64,000 bases of DNA from Ideonella_A sakaiensis_A (GCF_048320135.1 NZ_CP182947.1:1054001-1118000), one strand, 5' to 3'. Positions 35,210 to 44,630 are shown, numbered from the stretch's first letter. A program made the numbers and translations. Notes: a model not told the origin generated them from the letters alone.

Positions 35210-35295
35210 CAGTTTGCAGAAGGGGTTCCAGCTCCGATTCCGGCATGCGACCAGCACGAATCGCGGCTGAAGCCGGTCCTACGAAAAAAAGATCC

Positions 35296-35880
35296 TCACG
35301 CCAGATCGCCCGCCAAGCTCGCCAAGGTCTCCGGCGCAATCGCGACATGCGCCGGATAGTTGCGGTGGTCGCAGCCGAGCTTGACCGCGGCGCCGGCGCG
35401 CACCGCCTGGCGGGCCGCCGGCGGAAATTCGAAGCGCAGGAAATGCACCGCCGAAGTCTTTTCCGCCGTTTCGCGGTCGAGGTCCTCGTCGGCGATCGCA
35501 TAGATGCGCGGGTGGCCCTCGACCTCGACGAACATCCGGTCCTCGACGCCGATCAACCGCGCCAGTTCCCGTTTGCGTTCGTGCACATCGGGGTATTCGA
35601 TCAGCAGCGTCGCCTTCCAGTTGCTGCCGTCGGGCACCAGCGCCTGGTAGGCGTCGATCTCGCCCTGGATGCCTTCTTCGTCGAATATCTTCTCGATGTA
35701 GAGCATCTCCTGGATCTGCCGGCGGATGCTGCGCTCGTCCTCGAACAACACGCTCATGTGGTCACCGAGGTGCACGGTGCGCAGCTTGCGGTGGGCAATC
35801 GCCTCCGGCTTGCTGCTCTTGCGGATCTTCGAATAGGCCTCCAGCGTCAGCAGGCTGTCGCGGGTGATCGGTTTGCTCAT
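35296..35880 (-). CDS. DUF3501 protein
   Basis: A 194-residue protein of the DUF3501 family, function unknown. It starts four bases after the upstream iron-sulfur gene. As I know the family, it is usually found next to rubrerythrin and CCG-domain iron-sulfur genes, as here, which suggests a joint role in an oxidative-stress or peroxide-linked redox step. No cofactor motif is obvious; there is a single late Cys in KLGCDHRNYPAH. Acidic and aromatic residues (FEDERSIRRQIQEMLYIE) form the conserved core. Confidence 0.8.
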   Translation of the reverse strand: MSKPITRDSLLTLEAYSKIRKSSKPEAIAHRKLRTVHLGDHMSVLFEDERSIRRQIQEMLYIEKIFDEEGIQGEIDAYQALVPDGSNWKATLLIEYPDVHERKRELARLIGVEDRMFVEVEGHPRIYAIADEDLDRETAEKTSAVHFLRFEFPPAARQAVRAGAAVKLGCDHRNYPAHVAIAPETLASLAGDLA

Positions 35881-35884
35881 CGTG

Positions 35885-37234
35885 TCATTCCAGTCCGTAA
35901 GCGATGCGCACCAGGCTCAGCGGATGAGCCAGCCGCGCCTTCGGCAGGTCATTGACCGCCATGCCCTGCGCAATGTGGTGGCCGGCAAGCTGGCAGTCGG
36001 AGCTGATGAAATCGGGCGGCTCCTTCGCCATCGCCTTGAACACCGGCCGGCCGATCTTCATCGCGATCGGATGGGTCTGCGTCTTCACGCCATAGGTGCC
36101 GGCATGGCCCGAGCAGCGCTCGACGGTGGCGAGCCGCACGTCGACCTGCTTGCCGATCAGCTTGAACATCTCTTCGGTCTTCCTGCCGATATTCTGCACC
36201 CGGCCATGGCAGGGGATGTGGTAGCTGACCTTGCCGAGCGCGGTCTTGAAATCGGTCTTCAGCAGGCCGTCGCGGTTGCGCGCGATGAAATATTCGAACG
36301 GGTCGAACATCGCCTTCTTGACCGCCTGCGTCTCGGCGCAGTCGGGGAACATCAGCGGCAGTTCCTGTTTGTACATCAGCGTGCAGCTCGGGATCGCGGT
36401 GACGATTGCATAACCGTCGCGCGCATATTTCGCGAGCACTGGAATGTTCGCGGCCTTGTGTTCGGCCACCGAATCGAGGTCGCCGAGTTCGAGCTTGGGC
36501 ATGCCGCAGCATTTTTCCTTGTCGACCAGCACATACGGGATCTCGTTGTGCTCGAGCAGCTTGATCAGATCAAAGCCGATGCCGGGCTCGTTGTAGTTGA
36601 CGAAGCAGGTCGAGAAGATCGCCACCTTGCCCGGCGTTCGTTCGCCGTTGGTGACGACGGTCGCGCGGCCCTGCTTGTCGGCGCTCCAGCGGAAGCGCTT
36701 CGTCGCCAGTTCCGGCAGCCAGGCGTCAGGATGCACGTGCAGCGTGCTGTCGAGCAGCTTGCGCACCGGCTTCGTCTTGTTCAGCGCATTCGCCACCTGG
36801 ACGACAACCGGAATGCCGGCAAACTGGCCATGCACATCGGTCGACGCCAGCAGCTTCTCGCCGCCGCTGACGCCGCCCTGCTTGAACTTGATCGCCTTCG
36901 CCCGCAGCATCGTGTGCGGGAAGTCGACATTCCATGGGTGCGGCGGCGTATACGGGCACTTCGTCATGTAGCAGAGGTCGCACAGATAACACTGGTCGAC
37001 GACCTTGGCATAGTCGGACTTGGCAACGCCGTGCACCTCGCCGTCTTCGGTTGCATCGACGAGGTCGAACAGGTTCGGGAAGGCCTGGCACAGGCTGACG
37101 CAGCGCCGGCAGCCATGGCAGATGTCGAAGATCCGTTCGAGCTCCGCATTGCACGCCGCCTCGTCGTAGAAGACAGGGTTCTTCCAGTCGATCGGGTGCC
37201 GGGTCGGTGCCTGCAGGTTGCCTTCGGTGGCCAT
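35885..37234 (-). CDS. CCG-domain iron-sulfur oxidoreductase (GlpC/heterodisulfide-reductase-like)
   Basis: A 449-residue protein with two 4Fe-4S motifs near the N terminus (CHGCRRCVSLC and CYLCDLCYMTKCPY) and two CCG-type cysteine-rich domains (KCCGMPKLELGD and, less standard, PCHGRVQNIG with ERCSGHAGTYG). The plan is that of GlpC/HdrD subunits that move electrons to a quinone or disulfide. No flavin subunit is present. It lies between rubrerythrin and DUF3501 and probably serves as electron donor to the rubrerythrin; that is inference. Confidence 0.82.
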   Translation of the reverse strand: MATEGNLQAPTRHPIDWKNPVFYDEAACNAELERIFDICHGCRRCVSLCQAFPNLFDLVDATEDGEVHGVAKSDYAKVVDQCYLCDLCYMTKCPYTPPHPWNVDFPHTMLRAKAIKFKQGGVSGGEKLLASTDVHGQFAGIPVVVQVANALNKTKPVRKLLDSTLHVHPDAWLPELATKRFRWSADKQGRATVVTNGERTPGKVAIFSTCFVNYNEPGIGFDLIKLLEHNEIPYVLVDKEKCCGMPKLELGDLDSVAEHKAANIPVLAKYARDGYAIVTAIPSCTLMYKQELPLMFPDCAETQAVKKAMFDPFEYFIARNRDGLLKTDFKTALGKVSYHIPCHGRVQNIGRKTEEMFKLIGKQVDVRLATVERCSGHAGTYGVKTQTHPIAMKIGRPVFKAMAKEPPDFISSDCQLAGHHIAQGMAVNDLPKARLAHPLSLVRIAYGLE

Positions 37235-37335
37235 CGCGGCTTCTCCTCGAGGTTGCGAGCGGGCATGCCGAGCGTGAGCCCGCGGGTTCGCGGCCGGCTC
37301 GGCAGCGCTTCAACCTGCGGCCGGCCCATCAATAA

Positions 37336-37358
37336 ACAAGGGGCAAGATGCCCCTTGT
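37336..37358 (-). terminator. Terminator after rubrerythrin
   Basis: ACAAGGGGC and GCCCCTTGT pair over nine bases around a five-base loop, and TTTATTG follows on the minus strand. It stands between the rubrerythrin stop and the iron-sulfur gene and could end or attenuate transcription, allowing more rubrerythrin than its downstream partners. Confidence 0.7.
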
Positions 37359-37377
37359 TGATCAACGTCAGCCCAGG

Positions 37378-37797
37378 TCAGTCGACCAATGCGTCGAGCG
37401 CCTTCTGATAGCGGTTTGCGTGCGAGCGCTCGGCCTTGGCCAGCGTCTCGAACCAGTCGGCGATTTCGTCGTGGCCTTCTTCGCGCGCAGTCTTGGCCAT
37501 GCCCGGGTACATGTCGGTGTACTCATGGGTTTCGCCGGCCACTGCGGCCTTCAGGTTGTCGCGGCTGGAGCCGATCGGCAGCCCGGTCGCCGGATCGCCG
37601 GTTTCCTCGAGAAATTCGAGGTGGCCGTGGGCATGGCCGGTTTCACCTTCGGCGGTCGAGCGGAACAGTGCCGCGACGTCGTTCTGGCCTTCGATGTCGG
37701 CCTTGTTCGCGAAATAGAGATAACGCCGATTGGCCTGCGATTCACCGGCAAAGGCGTCCTTCAGGTTCTGCTCGGTCTTTGATCCTTTCAGTCCCAT
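37378..37797 (-). CDS. Rubrerythrin-type diiron protein without a rubredoxin domain
   Basis: A 139-residue four-helix diiron protein. The GESQANRRYLYFAN and AEGETGHAHGHLEFL segments of the first helices and the AVAGETHEYTDMYPGMAKTAREEGHDEIADWF and AKAERSHANRY segments of the second pair supply the Glu/His ligands. The rubredoxin tail of classical rubrerythrins is missing, so electrons must come from another protein, perhaps the adjacent CCG protein. It would reduce hydrogen peroxide in the cytoplasm. It is the first gene of the trio. Confidence 0.87.
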   Translation of the reverse strand: MGLKGSKTEQNLKDAFAGESQANRRYLYFANKADIEGQNDVAALFRSTAEGETGHAHGHLEFLEETGDPATGLPIGSSRDNLKAAVAGETHEYTDMYPGMAKTAREEGHDEIADWFETLAKAERSHANRYQKALDALVD

Positions 37798-37954
37798 GTG
37801 TGTCTCCAGCGTTGATGAACAGATGTGACGCGGCCCACCGCGATCCGGCGGACTCTGCCCTACCCTAGCGCAAGCCTAGCCAGTGATGCCAATTCAATGC
37901 TTCTATACCTTACATAGTTGCACGCTATTCGGCACGGTAGGCAAATAGCAGTCC

Positions 37955-38809
37955 TCAGACCGGCAAGCCGAGCATTTCCAGCGCGATCTGGTGCAGGCGC
38001 TGCTCGCGATCGACCAGCGCGTGCAGCACGGTGAAATGGTTGGCACCGGCCACATGCTCGACATTCGGCACCGCCGTTGGTCCCCAGGCGGCGCGCATCA
38101 TCAGGTTGTGGCGCAGGAATTCATCGCTTTCGTCGGCGCCTGCAGCGCAGACCAGCGGCCGCTGCGGCGGCGGAAAGCGCACCGGGCTCAGCAGGTCGAT
38201 CAGCGCTGGCGTCAGCCGCAGGTCGTCCTTCAGGAAGCCGACCTGCGAGACAGGTTCGAGGTCGTACAGGCCGGAGATCGACAGCGCCGAATCGACCAGC
38301 GTCGCCGGCAGATCGCTGCCCTGGCTGCGCCAGTCACAGCACAGCAGCATCGTCGCGAGGTGGCCACCGGCCGAATGGCCGGCAACAACAATGCGCCGCG
38401 GGTCGCCGCCGAAGCTGCGTGCATTGCGCCAGGTCCAGACCAGTGCACGCACCATCTGCAGCGCGATCGTCGGCATGTCGACGCTCGGGCACAGCCCGTA
38501 GTTCGGAACCACCACTGCGGCGCCGGCGTCGACGAAGGCCGGGGCGATGAACGAGTGGTCGCGCTTGTCGAGCGCGCGCCAGTAGCCGCCATGGATGAAG
38601 ACCAGCACCGGCGAACCCTCGTCCGCGGCCGGAAAGATGTCGAGCGTCTCGGCCGGGCTGGTGCCGTATGCAACGTCGAGCTCGCACCGCAGCTGGCTGC
38701 GCGCCAGCTCCGAACTTTTTGCCCAGCGCTCGAAGATCGCCGGATGCTCGGGCACCATGGCGCGGTTGTTGTACTGGCGGTCGAGCCAGTCGGAATCCCA
38801 ATCGGTCAT
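37955..38809 (-). CDS. Alpha/beta hydrolase of the esterase/arylformamidase type
   Basis: A 284-residue hydrolase with the oxyanion-hole motif HGGYW, a nucleophile elbow GHSAGG, and catalytic Asp and His expected in the AAGADESDEF and GANHFTVLH segments. HGGYWRALD is the form found in kynurenine formamidases and related esterases. No tryptophan-pathway gene is adjacent, so the substrate is open. CGGAGCC stands just before the ATG. Confidence 0.82.
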   Translation of the reverse strand: MTDWDSDWLDRQYNNRAMVPEHPAIFERWAKSSELARSQLRCELDVAYGTSPAETLDIFPAADEGSPVLVFIHGGYWRALDKRDHSFIAPAFVDAGAAVVVPNYGLCPSVDMPTIALQMVRALVWTWRNARSFGGDPRRIVVAGHSAGGHLATMLLCCDWRSQGSDLPATLVDSALSISGLYDLEPVSQVGFLKDDLRLTPALIDLLSPVRFPPPQRPLVCAAGADESDEFLRHNLMMRAAWGPTAVPNVEHVAGANHFTVLHALVDREQRLHQIALEMLGLPV

Positions 38810-38927
38810 TCAGGCTCCGGAAACGTTGGTCGGACAGTGGGGCAAATTGCGCAGCCCCGGTTCTACCCCGAGTCGCACCCGTTTCGCCAGAGGGCGTCCC
38901 GCAATTTGCTAAACTCGCCTCCGCAGT

Positions 38928-39003
<76 letters not shown>

Positions 39004-39189
39004 CTCATCTCCAAGCCCTTGATCCACAAGGTCTTTGCCCGAACTTGGATCTTTCGTCCAGGTTCATGCCTCAAGACACTACGCACACGACCGGACATCG
39101 GCGACAGGCCTGGTGCCGGGGCGCACACCGCTGCGCGCGGAGTCGACGGCGGGTGCTGCAAGCCGCGGGGACGGCGGGGCGGCTGAACC

Positions 39190-42087
39190 CTATCGGATCG
39201 GTCGCTGCGGCTGCTGCGCGCCTGGGCAGGTGGTGTTGGCGGGTTCGTCCGGCAGAAAACGTTGCCGCTCTTCCACCGTCAGCTCGCGGGTCAGACGGGC
39301 GCAAACCATCTGAATCAGCGCCTCGGCGTGCAGCGGATGGTGGTGGACGAAGGGTCCTGCGATCACGAGCAGGCTCTGGTCATCGTCGGCAAAACGCACC
39401 TTGGCCACGGAGTCGTCGTGGTGGATGCGCGCCAGTTCGTCACCGGTGCGCGCGCTCCACACGCGAACCCAGTGATCGGTTGCACCGGTCGCCACCAGCC
39501 GGCCGTCACTGCTGAAGGCCACGGACTCGACTGGAAACTGGTGGGCGAGTTCGCGCTCGACTCGAGACTCTGCGATCCGCCACACGCGTGCGATTCGATC
39601 GGAGCCAGCCGTCACGAGGTGGGTTCCGTCCGGACTGAAGGCAATCGCCTTGGTGTCGTGATCGTGCGCGAGCCTCGCTACAGGCTTCCCCTCGAGCGAG
39701 GTCCACAGGGCCACTCCCGCCGTGCCTTTCGGCGCTGACCGGTCGAACGCTTGTTTGTCGAAAAGTGCCGCCGCCACTCGGCTGCCGTCTGGGCTGAAGG
39801 CGACGGCGCTCACCATCGTCCCCTGTTCGCGCTGCCAGCGCAAAGAGCCGCTCTCGATGCTCCACAGCCGAAGCATCTCCTCCTGGCGGGTGCCGGTCGC
39901 GAACTGCCTCCCGTCCTGACTGAATGCCATCGCGTCGACCGTGCCCCGATGCGCCAGCGAATGCAGACGTTCGCCCGAGCCCACGCGATGGATCTGAACG
40001 GTGTTGTCTACGAGCGCCAGCGCGACAAGCCGCTCGTCCGCGCTCACCGCCACGCCGTGCACGGCACGCGGCGGAGACACGCGAAGCAACTCGCGTCCAT
40101 CCAATGATCCCACTGACCAGTGATCCCGATCGACGCGCACGAGCACGTGCCCGCCGTCAACCGTGTACCGCATCGCGTGCCTCGGCATCGACGGTGGAAG
40201 CCGCCGCAGCCGCTCGCCGGGCCAGGGAGACCAGACTCGCAAACCTCCGTCGGCGCCGACCGATACCACGCGCTCGCCGTCATCGCTGTGGGCCGCATCA
40301 GCAATGAACACCCCGTGCACCGCGCGTGTGATCTCGTTGCCGCTCGCGCGGTCCCAGGCGCGCACGGTGCCGTCGTTGCTCGCCGTCAGCACGAGCGATT
40401 CGTCGTTGATGAAGCGTGCGAGCGTGACCGGGCCCTGGTGCTGGAACTGCCGGATTCGGCCGTACCCCTCGGCGTCCCACAACGTCGCAACGCCGTTGAT
40501 ACCCGCGGTCAGCAACTCGGCACGGCGTGTGGAGAAGACAACGGAATCCACATTGACGCCGTTTGCCACGCGCCGCTCGAGTTTGCCGCCCGCGATCTGC
40601 CAAAGGTATACCGCCGAGTCGCTCGCAGCAGCGAAGCGGGCTCCGTCCGGGCTGAAATCCATGTCTGTGACCGGATGCCTGTGGGTCAACCGCGCTTCGT
40701 GTCGGCGCTGCACACTGTCGATGATTTCGACGGAATTGCCGGCGCGCAGCGCCAGGCGAACACCGTCATGACTCACGCGCAGGGCGTCGATCCGAGTATC
40801 CAGCCGACTGACATACGGATTCGGGATCGACGTGGCATCGCGGGCATCAAGCCAGATCACGACATTGCCAACAGGCTGTAACGCCGCTCCGACAACAACC
40901 ACGCTTCCACTCGGGTAGGCAGCGATTGCGTTGCCCCTGACCGCTGGCGGAAGGCGTCCGACGACACGGCCTTCGGGAAACGACCATACCCGCACGGCGC
41001 CATCGACGTCGATGCTGACCAGGCGCGACCCGTCGGCGGTGAGCACCATGTCCCGCACCGCTGTCTCATGCGCGAGGCGACCCAGTATCCGGTTGCTGCC
41101 CAGGTTGCGGATCAAGATATCGTTCTCGTCGCTGTGGACGAGCAGCGGTTCATCGCCCGCGAGCAGCGCCGGCCGGGGCCGCTGCGGGCCGAACGCAAGT
41201 TCCCCGGAACCCGCAATCAGGAAGTGAGTCTGCGGAAGCACCGCCAGTGCCCGACGAAGCGACGCGTCATGCTCGATGCTCGGCAAGCGGCGCATCGCCT
41301 CGACGGCCAGAAGCCCCGCGCGCTCGATCAGTGCGCCGCGCTCGAGTCGCGACAGCTCCGCCTGTGCGCCGAGCGACCGAGCTTTCGAGATTGCCTCGTT
41401 TCGCTCGGCTCGTGAGCGCTCGATATTGGCCCACGTTGCAAGCACCGCGAGCAGGACAAGCGTCACTGACGAAACAGCGAGCAATCGCCGCAGCCTCGCG
41501 CCCTCGTGGCGCCGACTGGCCTGGACAAAGCGATGGTGCAAGCCACTCGGCGATGGCTCGCGCCCGCTTGCGTCGGCAAGCCAGGTTTCCGCCTCCTGCA
41601 ATGCTGCGCCGCGCAGCAGCTTGCTGAGGTCGCGGCCGGATTCGTCCCAGGTCCGCGCGCGGCCGAGCAGTTCGGTGTGCGTACGCAGCCAGCTCAAGTC
41701 GACATCGAGCGCACGAACGATGTGATCGACTGCGCCGTCCAGTTCGGCGCTGCTGCGCAAGAAGATCCACTGCAGGCGCGCGAGGGTTTCAGGCACGGTG
41801 GACGGATCGACGTCGCGGCAAACGACCGGTACAAGGCGCTTGCCGTATCGGACAGCGCATGCCAGCTCCTTGCCGCAGATGTCGGAAGCAAGCGCATCCG
41901 GACTCAGGACGAAAACAAACGCGTCGGCATTGCCGATCGCGATCTCGATTTCGCGGAGCCACTGCGCGCTCGGATGGATATCGTTCCAGTCGACCCAGGT
42001 GTCGCGGCCCCGGGCCGCGAGGGCCTGGTGCAGGTCGCGCACGATGGCGGCATCGCGACGCGAGTACGAGATGAATACGTCGTGCAT
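39190..42087 (-). CDS. TIR - transmembrane - WD40 beta-propeller protein
   Basis: A 965-residue protein. Residues 1-about 130 form a TIR domain (DVFISYSRRDAAIVRDL at the N terminus; E74 in SDICGKEL is the likely NADase glutamate). A helical linker to about 200 leads to one transmembrane helix at 202-222, then a charged coiled coil to about 260. From about 285 to the end there are about a dozen WD40-type repeats (VWSFPEG, AFSPDGSRVA, LRLWSIES, ARVWRIAE), enough for one or two propellers. No NTP-binding STAND domain is present between TIR and WD40. It is probably a membrane-anchored sensor that triggers NAD cleavage or signalling. Start: ATG at 42087, preceded by a short AGG; the frame is open 46 codons further. 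Confidence 0.85.
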   Translation of the reverse strand: MHDVFISYSRRDAAIVRDLHQALAARGRDTWVDWNDIHPSAQWLREIEIAIGNADAFVFVLSPDALASDICGKELACAVRYGKRLVPVVCRDVDPSTVPETLARLQWIFLRSSAELDGAVDHIVRALDVDLSWLRTHTELLGRARTWDESGRDLSKLLRGAALQEAETWLADASGREPSPSGLHHRFVQASRRHEGARLRRLLAVSSVTLVLLAVLATWANIERSRAERNEAISKARSLGAQAELSRLERGALIERAGLLAVEAMRRLPSIEHDASLRRALAVLPQTHFLIAGSGELAFGPQRPRPALLAGDEPLLVHSDENDILIRNLGSNRILGRLAHETAVRDMVLTADGSRLVSIDVDGAVRVWSFPEGRVVGRLPPAVRGNAIAAYPSGSVVVVGAALQPVGNVVIWLDARDATSIPNPYVSRLDTRIDALRVSHDGVRLALRAGNSVEIIDSVQRRHEARLTHRHPVTDMDFSPDGARFAAASDSAVYLWQIAGGKLERRVANGVNVDSVVFSTRRAELLTAGINGVATLWDAEGYGRIRQFQHQGPVTLARFINDESLVLTASNDGTVRAWDRASGNEITRAVHGVFIADAAHSDDGERVVSVGADGGLRVWSPWPGERLRRLPPSMPRHAMRYTVDGGHVLVRVDRDHWSVGSLDGRELLRVSPPRAVHGVAVSADERLVALALVDNTVQIHRVGSGERLHSLAHRGTVDAMAFSQDGRQFATGTRQEEMLRLWSIESGSLRWQREQGTMVSAVAFSPDGSRVAAALFDKQAFDRSAPKGTAGVALWTSLEGKPVARLAHDHDTKAIAFSPDGTHLVTAGSDRIARVWRIAESRVERELAHQFPVESVAFSSDGRLVATGATDHWVRVWSARTGDELARIHHDDSVAKVRFADDDQSLLVIAGPFVHHHPLHAEALIQMVCARLTRELTVEERQRFLPDEPANTTCPGAQQPQRPIR

Positions 42088-42336
42088 GGTCCTGTCTCGC
42101 CGCGACCAATGTACACCCTGGTAAACCCGAGCGCCGCTGAATGCGAACAAGCGAGCAGCAATCCATTCGCCGCTCGACGGCGCCTCAGAGAACTGCGCCT
42201 TCACCGCTGCCGTCCAGCACGACATCGCGGACCAGCACGTTCGCGTCGATCGCGGGTATGCAGCCCTCGGCGCGCCAGGGATTCATCTCTTCGACACTCA
42301 CCGCCCGCCCTACGGGGCCTGGAGCATGTTCGCCGG

Positions 42337-42600
42337 ATGAAAGACATTCTTCGGAACAACCAGCAGCACCTCGCGATGGCCCCATTCCTGCCTGCCCGCA
42401 TTCAGTTCGCGGCCAACATCACTTTCCACATTCTGTTCCCGACGATCTCGATCGCACTCGGCTGGGCCCTGCTTTACTTCAAGCTTCGTGACAACCGCAC
42501 GGTCAAGGCACGAGGGCTGCAATTCACCGACAGCACGCCCTGGATGCTGGCCTATCGCTTCTGGGTCAAGATCTTCGCGCTGACCCTCCACAGGCGGTGA
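42337..42600 (+). pseudogene. 5' fragment of cytochrome bd oxidase subunit I (cydA)
   Basis: The first 83 or so codons encode the quinol oxidase start (FLPARIQFAANITFHILFPT, then IALGWALLYFKLR and YRFWVKIFALT), including the first transmembrane helix of CydA. Homology stops near 42585; four unrelated residues and a stop follow. A normal CydA has over 450 residues, so most of the gene, and cydB, are missing. It is joined directly to a fragment of another gene in a different frame. Confidence 0.8.
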
Positions 42601-42953
42601 AGGCGGCGGTCAGCGGCGAGGTGCCGCTGACCTGGGCGGGCATACCGTCGTCCAGGCAGCACATCCAGTCCGGCCGGATCAAGGCGCTGGCCTATGGCGG
42701 CAAGAAGCGCACCCCGGTCTTTCCGGATGTGCCCACCGTCGGCGAACTGGGTTATCCCGAAATCGATGCCAATGTCTGGGTCGGCCTGTTCGCACCGGCC
42801 GGCATGAACCCGGAGGCAGCGGTGATTGCCCGTCCCTCGATGCTGGTCGGAAACCGCGGGGCTCTCCGACAACCGACGCGCCGCGGCGAGATGCTGGCCG
42901 CCGCACTCGGCCAGGCCGCAGGCTTTCTGATTCCGGCGAATTACAGCCCATAG
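42588..42953 (+). pseudogene. Internal/3' fragment of a Bug (TctC)-family solute-binding protein
   Basis: The frame encodes PQAVKAAVSGEVPLTWAGIP and continues through the conserved VFPDVPTVGELGYPEIDANVWVGLFAP segment of tripartite tricarboxylate transporter binding proteins. The first half of the protein is missing and the end degenerates after NPEAAV, with no family-like C terminus. It starts in a different reading frame immediately after the cydA fragment. Confidence 0.8.
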
Positions 42954-43243
42954 AGGCGTCTGCGGTCGCACAGGCGCTGCTCCACCGCTCCGTCTGCCAA
43001 CGGCAGAACGGTCTTGCTGTCCGGCTCCATGAGAGGCGCAGGACACGCTCCACCCTGAGTGGTCTGCGGCCAAATGTTGCTCGCCTTCGCGATCGGTCTC
43101 GGAGCCGACCACGGTCGAGTCACCGTTGACGTCGTTGGAGCGGTCAATCGAGGACCATCCACGAATGATCGGTAGTCGCCACTGCCGATGCCGCGCCAAT
43201 GGATCGAACGTCCGAGCTGCCAAGTTGAAAGATCCGTCGGCGC
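42954..43243. other. Gene-free stretch after the fragments
   Basis: No coding sequence with recognisable character is seen on either strand in these 290 bases. Short open frames here do not resemble known proteins. It may be further decayed insertion material. Confidence 0.5.
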
Positions 43244-43714
43244 CTATTCCTGGGTGTCGAGATTGCCCTTCACACGCTCCAGGTACACCAGCAGCGCCTG
43301 GATCTCCTGCGCGCTGAATCCGGCTACCGCGGCCGCGCCCAGTCGCTTGGCCTGCATTTGCAACGCGCGCCGGACCGATCTGCCGTCGGCGGTGAGCGTC
43401 AGGCGCAGGTTTCGGCGGTCGTTTTCGTCAGCCTCAGCGGCCAGCAGACCGCGATCGCGCAGGGTCTTGATCAGTCTTGCGAGCTGGGCCTTGTCGCGCC
43501 CGCTGTGCTGCGCCAGATCGCTCTGCGTTGCGCCCGGTCGGCGGCCGAAGAAGTCGAGCACCTTGCTCTCCATGTGCGTGATGTCGTGCGGGCCATCGCG
43601 CAATGACCGGTATTGCTGCGAGCGGTAAAGATGCATCACCGCGTGAATCGACTCCAGCACGTCGTTTTCCGCCGACTTCGGCTTATGGTTGACACTGTCA
43701 ATTGATTCAGGCAT
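43244..43714 (-). CDS. MarR-family transcriptional regulator
   Basis: A 156-residue winged-helix dimeric repressor. The core (ITHMESKVLDFFGRRPGATQSDLAQHSGRDKAQLARLIKTLRDRGLLAAEADENDRR) carries the recognition helix and the wing. In-frame starts also exist at 43726 (ATG) and 43732 (TTG); none has a strong ribosome-binding site. It is divergent from the siderophore-interacting protein gene with only about 40 bases between starts, so it probably regulates that gene. Confidence 0.83.
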   Translation of the reverse strand: MPESIDSVNHKPKSAENDVLESIHAVMHLYRSQQYRSLRDGPHDITHMESKVLDFFGRRPGATQSDLAQHSGRDKAQLARLIKTLRDRGLLAAEADENDRRNLRLTLTADGRSVRRALQMQAKRLGAAAVAGFSAQEIQALLVYLERVKGNLDTQE

Positions 43715-43753
43715 GATGGAGGACATTATCAACGATCTTATTCATTCAAGCCA

Positions 43754-44494
43754 ATGAGCAGTGATACCCCTGTCAGCCGCGTACAACGCGTGCGTCATGA
43801 ACTCAAACGCCGCAGCGTCGAAGTCGTTCGTGTCGAGACCCTCAGCCCGCACTTCAGGAGCATCACCTTCACCGGTGAAGCGCTGGGCGATTTCGTCAGT
43901 TCGTCGTTCGACGACCACGTCAAGTTCATGTTCGACGAAGACACCGCCGAGCCGGTGCGGCGCGACTACACGCCGCGCAGATACGACACGGCCGCGCGCG
44001 AACTGACGATCGAATTCGCTGTGCACAGCGAAGGCCGCGCAGCGCAGTGGGCGGCGCAGGCCAGACCCGGCCAGCAGGTGACGATCGGCGGGCCGCGCGG
44101 CTCGTTCATCATCCCGACCGACTTCGACTGGCATCTGCTGGTCGGCGATGAAACCGCCTTGCCGGCCATCAACCGGCGCCTGGAAGAATTGCCCGCGGGA
44201 AGTCGCGCGATCGTGGTGCTCCAGGTCGCCGATGTCGCCGACCGCCGCGATCTGGCCAGCGCTGCCGACATCGACATGCAATGGGTGGAAACCGCCGACG
44301 CAATGCTCGACGCGGTGCGCGCGCTCGACCTGCCGGGCGGCGATGGTTATGCCTGGTGCGCCGGAGAGGCCAATTCAATGGCCAGCCTGCGTCGCCTGCT
44401 GGTCGAAGAAAAAGGCATGGACCGCCACGCGATGCGGGTTGCCGCCTACTGGAAGCGCAACGCCAGCGCGCACCACGAGAATCTGGCTGACTGA
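43754..44494 (+). CDS. Siderophore-interacting protein (FAD-dependent ferric reductase)
   Basis: A 246-residue protein of the ViuB/SIP family, which reduces ferric siderophores in the cytoplasm with NAD(P)H or ferredoxin. The FAD-binding RDYTPRRYD segment, the GPRGSF phosphate-binding loop and a C-terminal nucleotide-binding region ending in WKRNASAHHEN are visible. It has no transporter or siderophore genes alongside. The only partner is the divergent MarR gene. Confidence 0.85.
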   Translation: MSSDTPVSRVQRVRHELKRRSVEVVRVETLSPHFRSITFTGEALGDFVSSSFDDHVKFMFDEDTAEPVRRDYTPRRYDTAARELTIEFAVHSEGRAAQWAAQARPGQQVTIGGPRGSFIIPTDFDWHLLVGDETALPAINRRLEELPAGSRAIVVLQVADVADRRDLASAADIDMQWVETADAMLDAVRALDLPGGDGYAWCAGEANSMASLRRLLVEEKGMDRHAMRVAAYWKRNASAHHENLAD

Positions 44495-44630
44495 CCGGCA
44501 CTGCGCGATCGCACATCGGCCACAACGATGCACGGCGGGCGTCAGCTGATCAGGATTCGAACGCCCTTTTCAGCAAGCTCTCGGAACCTCGCAACCGGCC
44601 GCACCGCTAACGACGACGTGCATGCTTGCG

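Noticed and set aside
39190..42087. STAND-type NTPase between the TIR and WD40 parts
   Set aside because: No Walker A or B motif is present; the middle is a transmembrane helix and coiled coil.
42185..42385. Minus-strand frame with a segment loosely like a PIN-domain start (AIDANVLVRD)
   Set aside because: Too short, stops soon after the match and lacks the other acidic residues of a PIN domain.
44495..44630. Possible remnant (VARFRELAEKGVRILIS) between the siderophore-interacting protein and FAH genes
   Set aside because: Too short to assign; could be chance.
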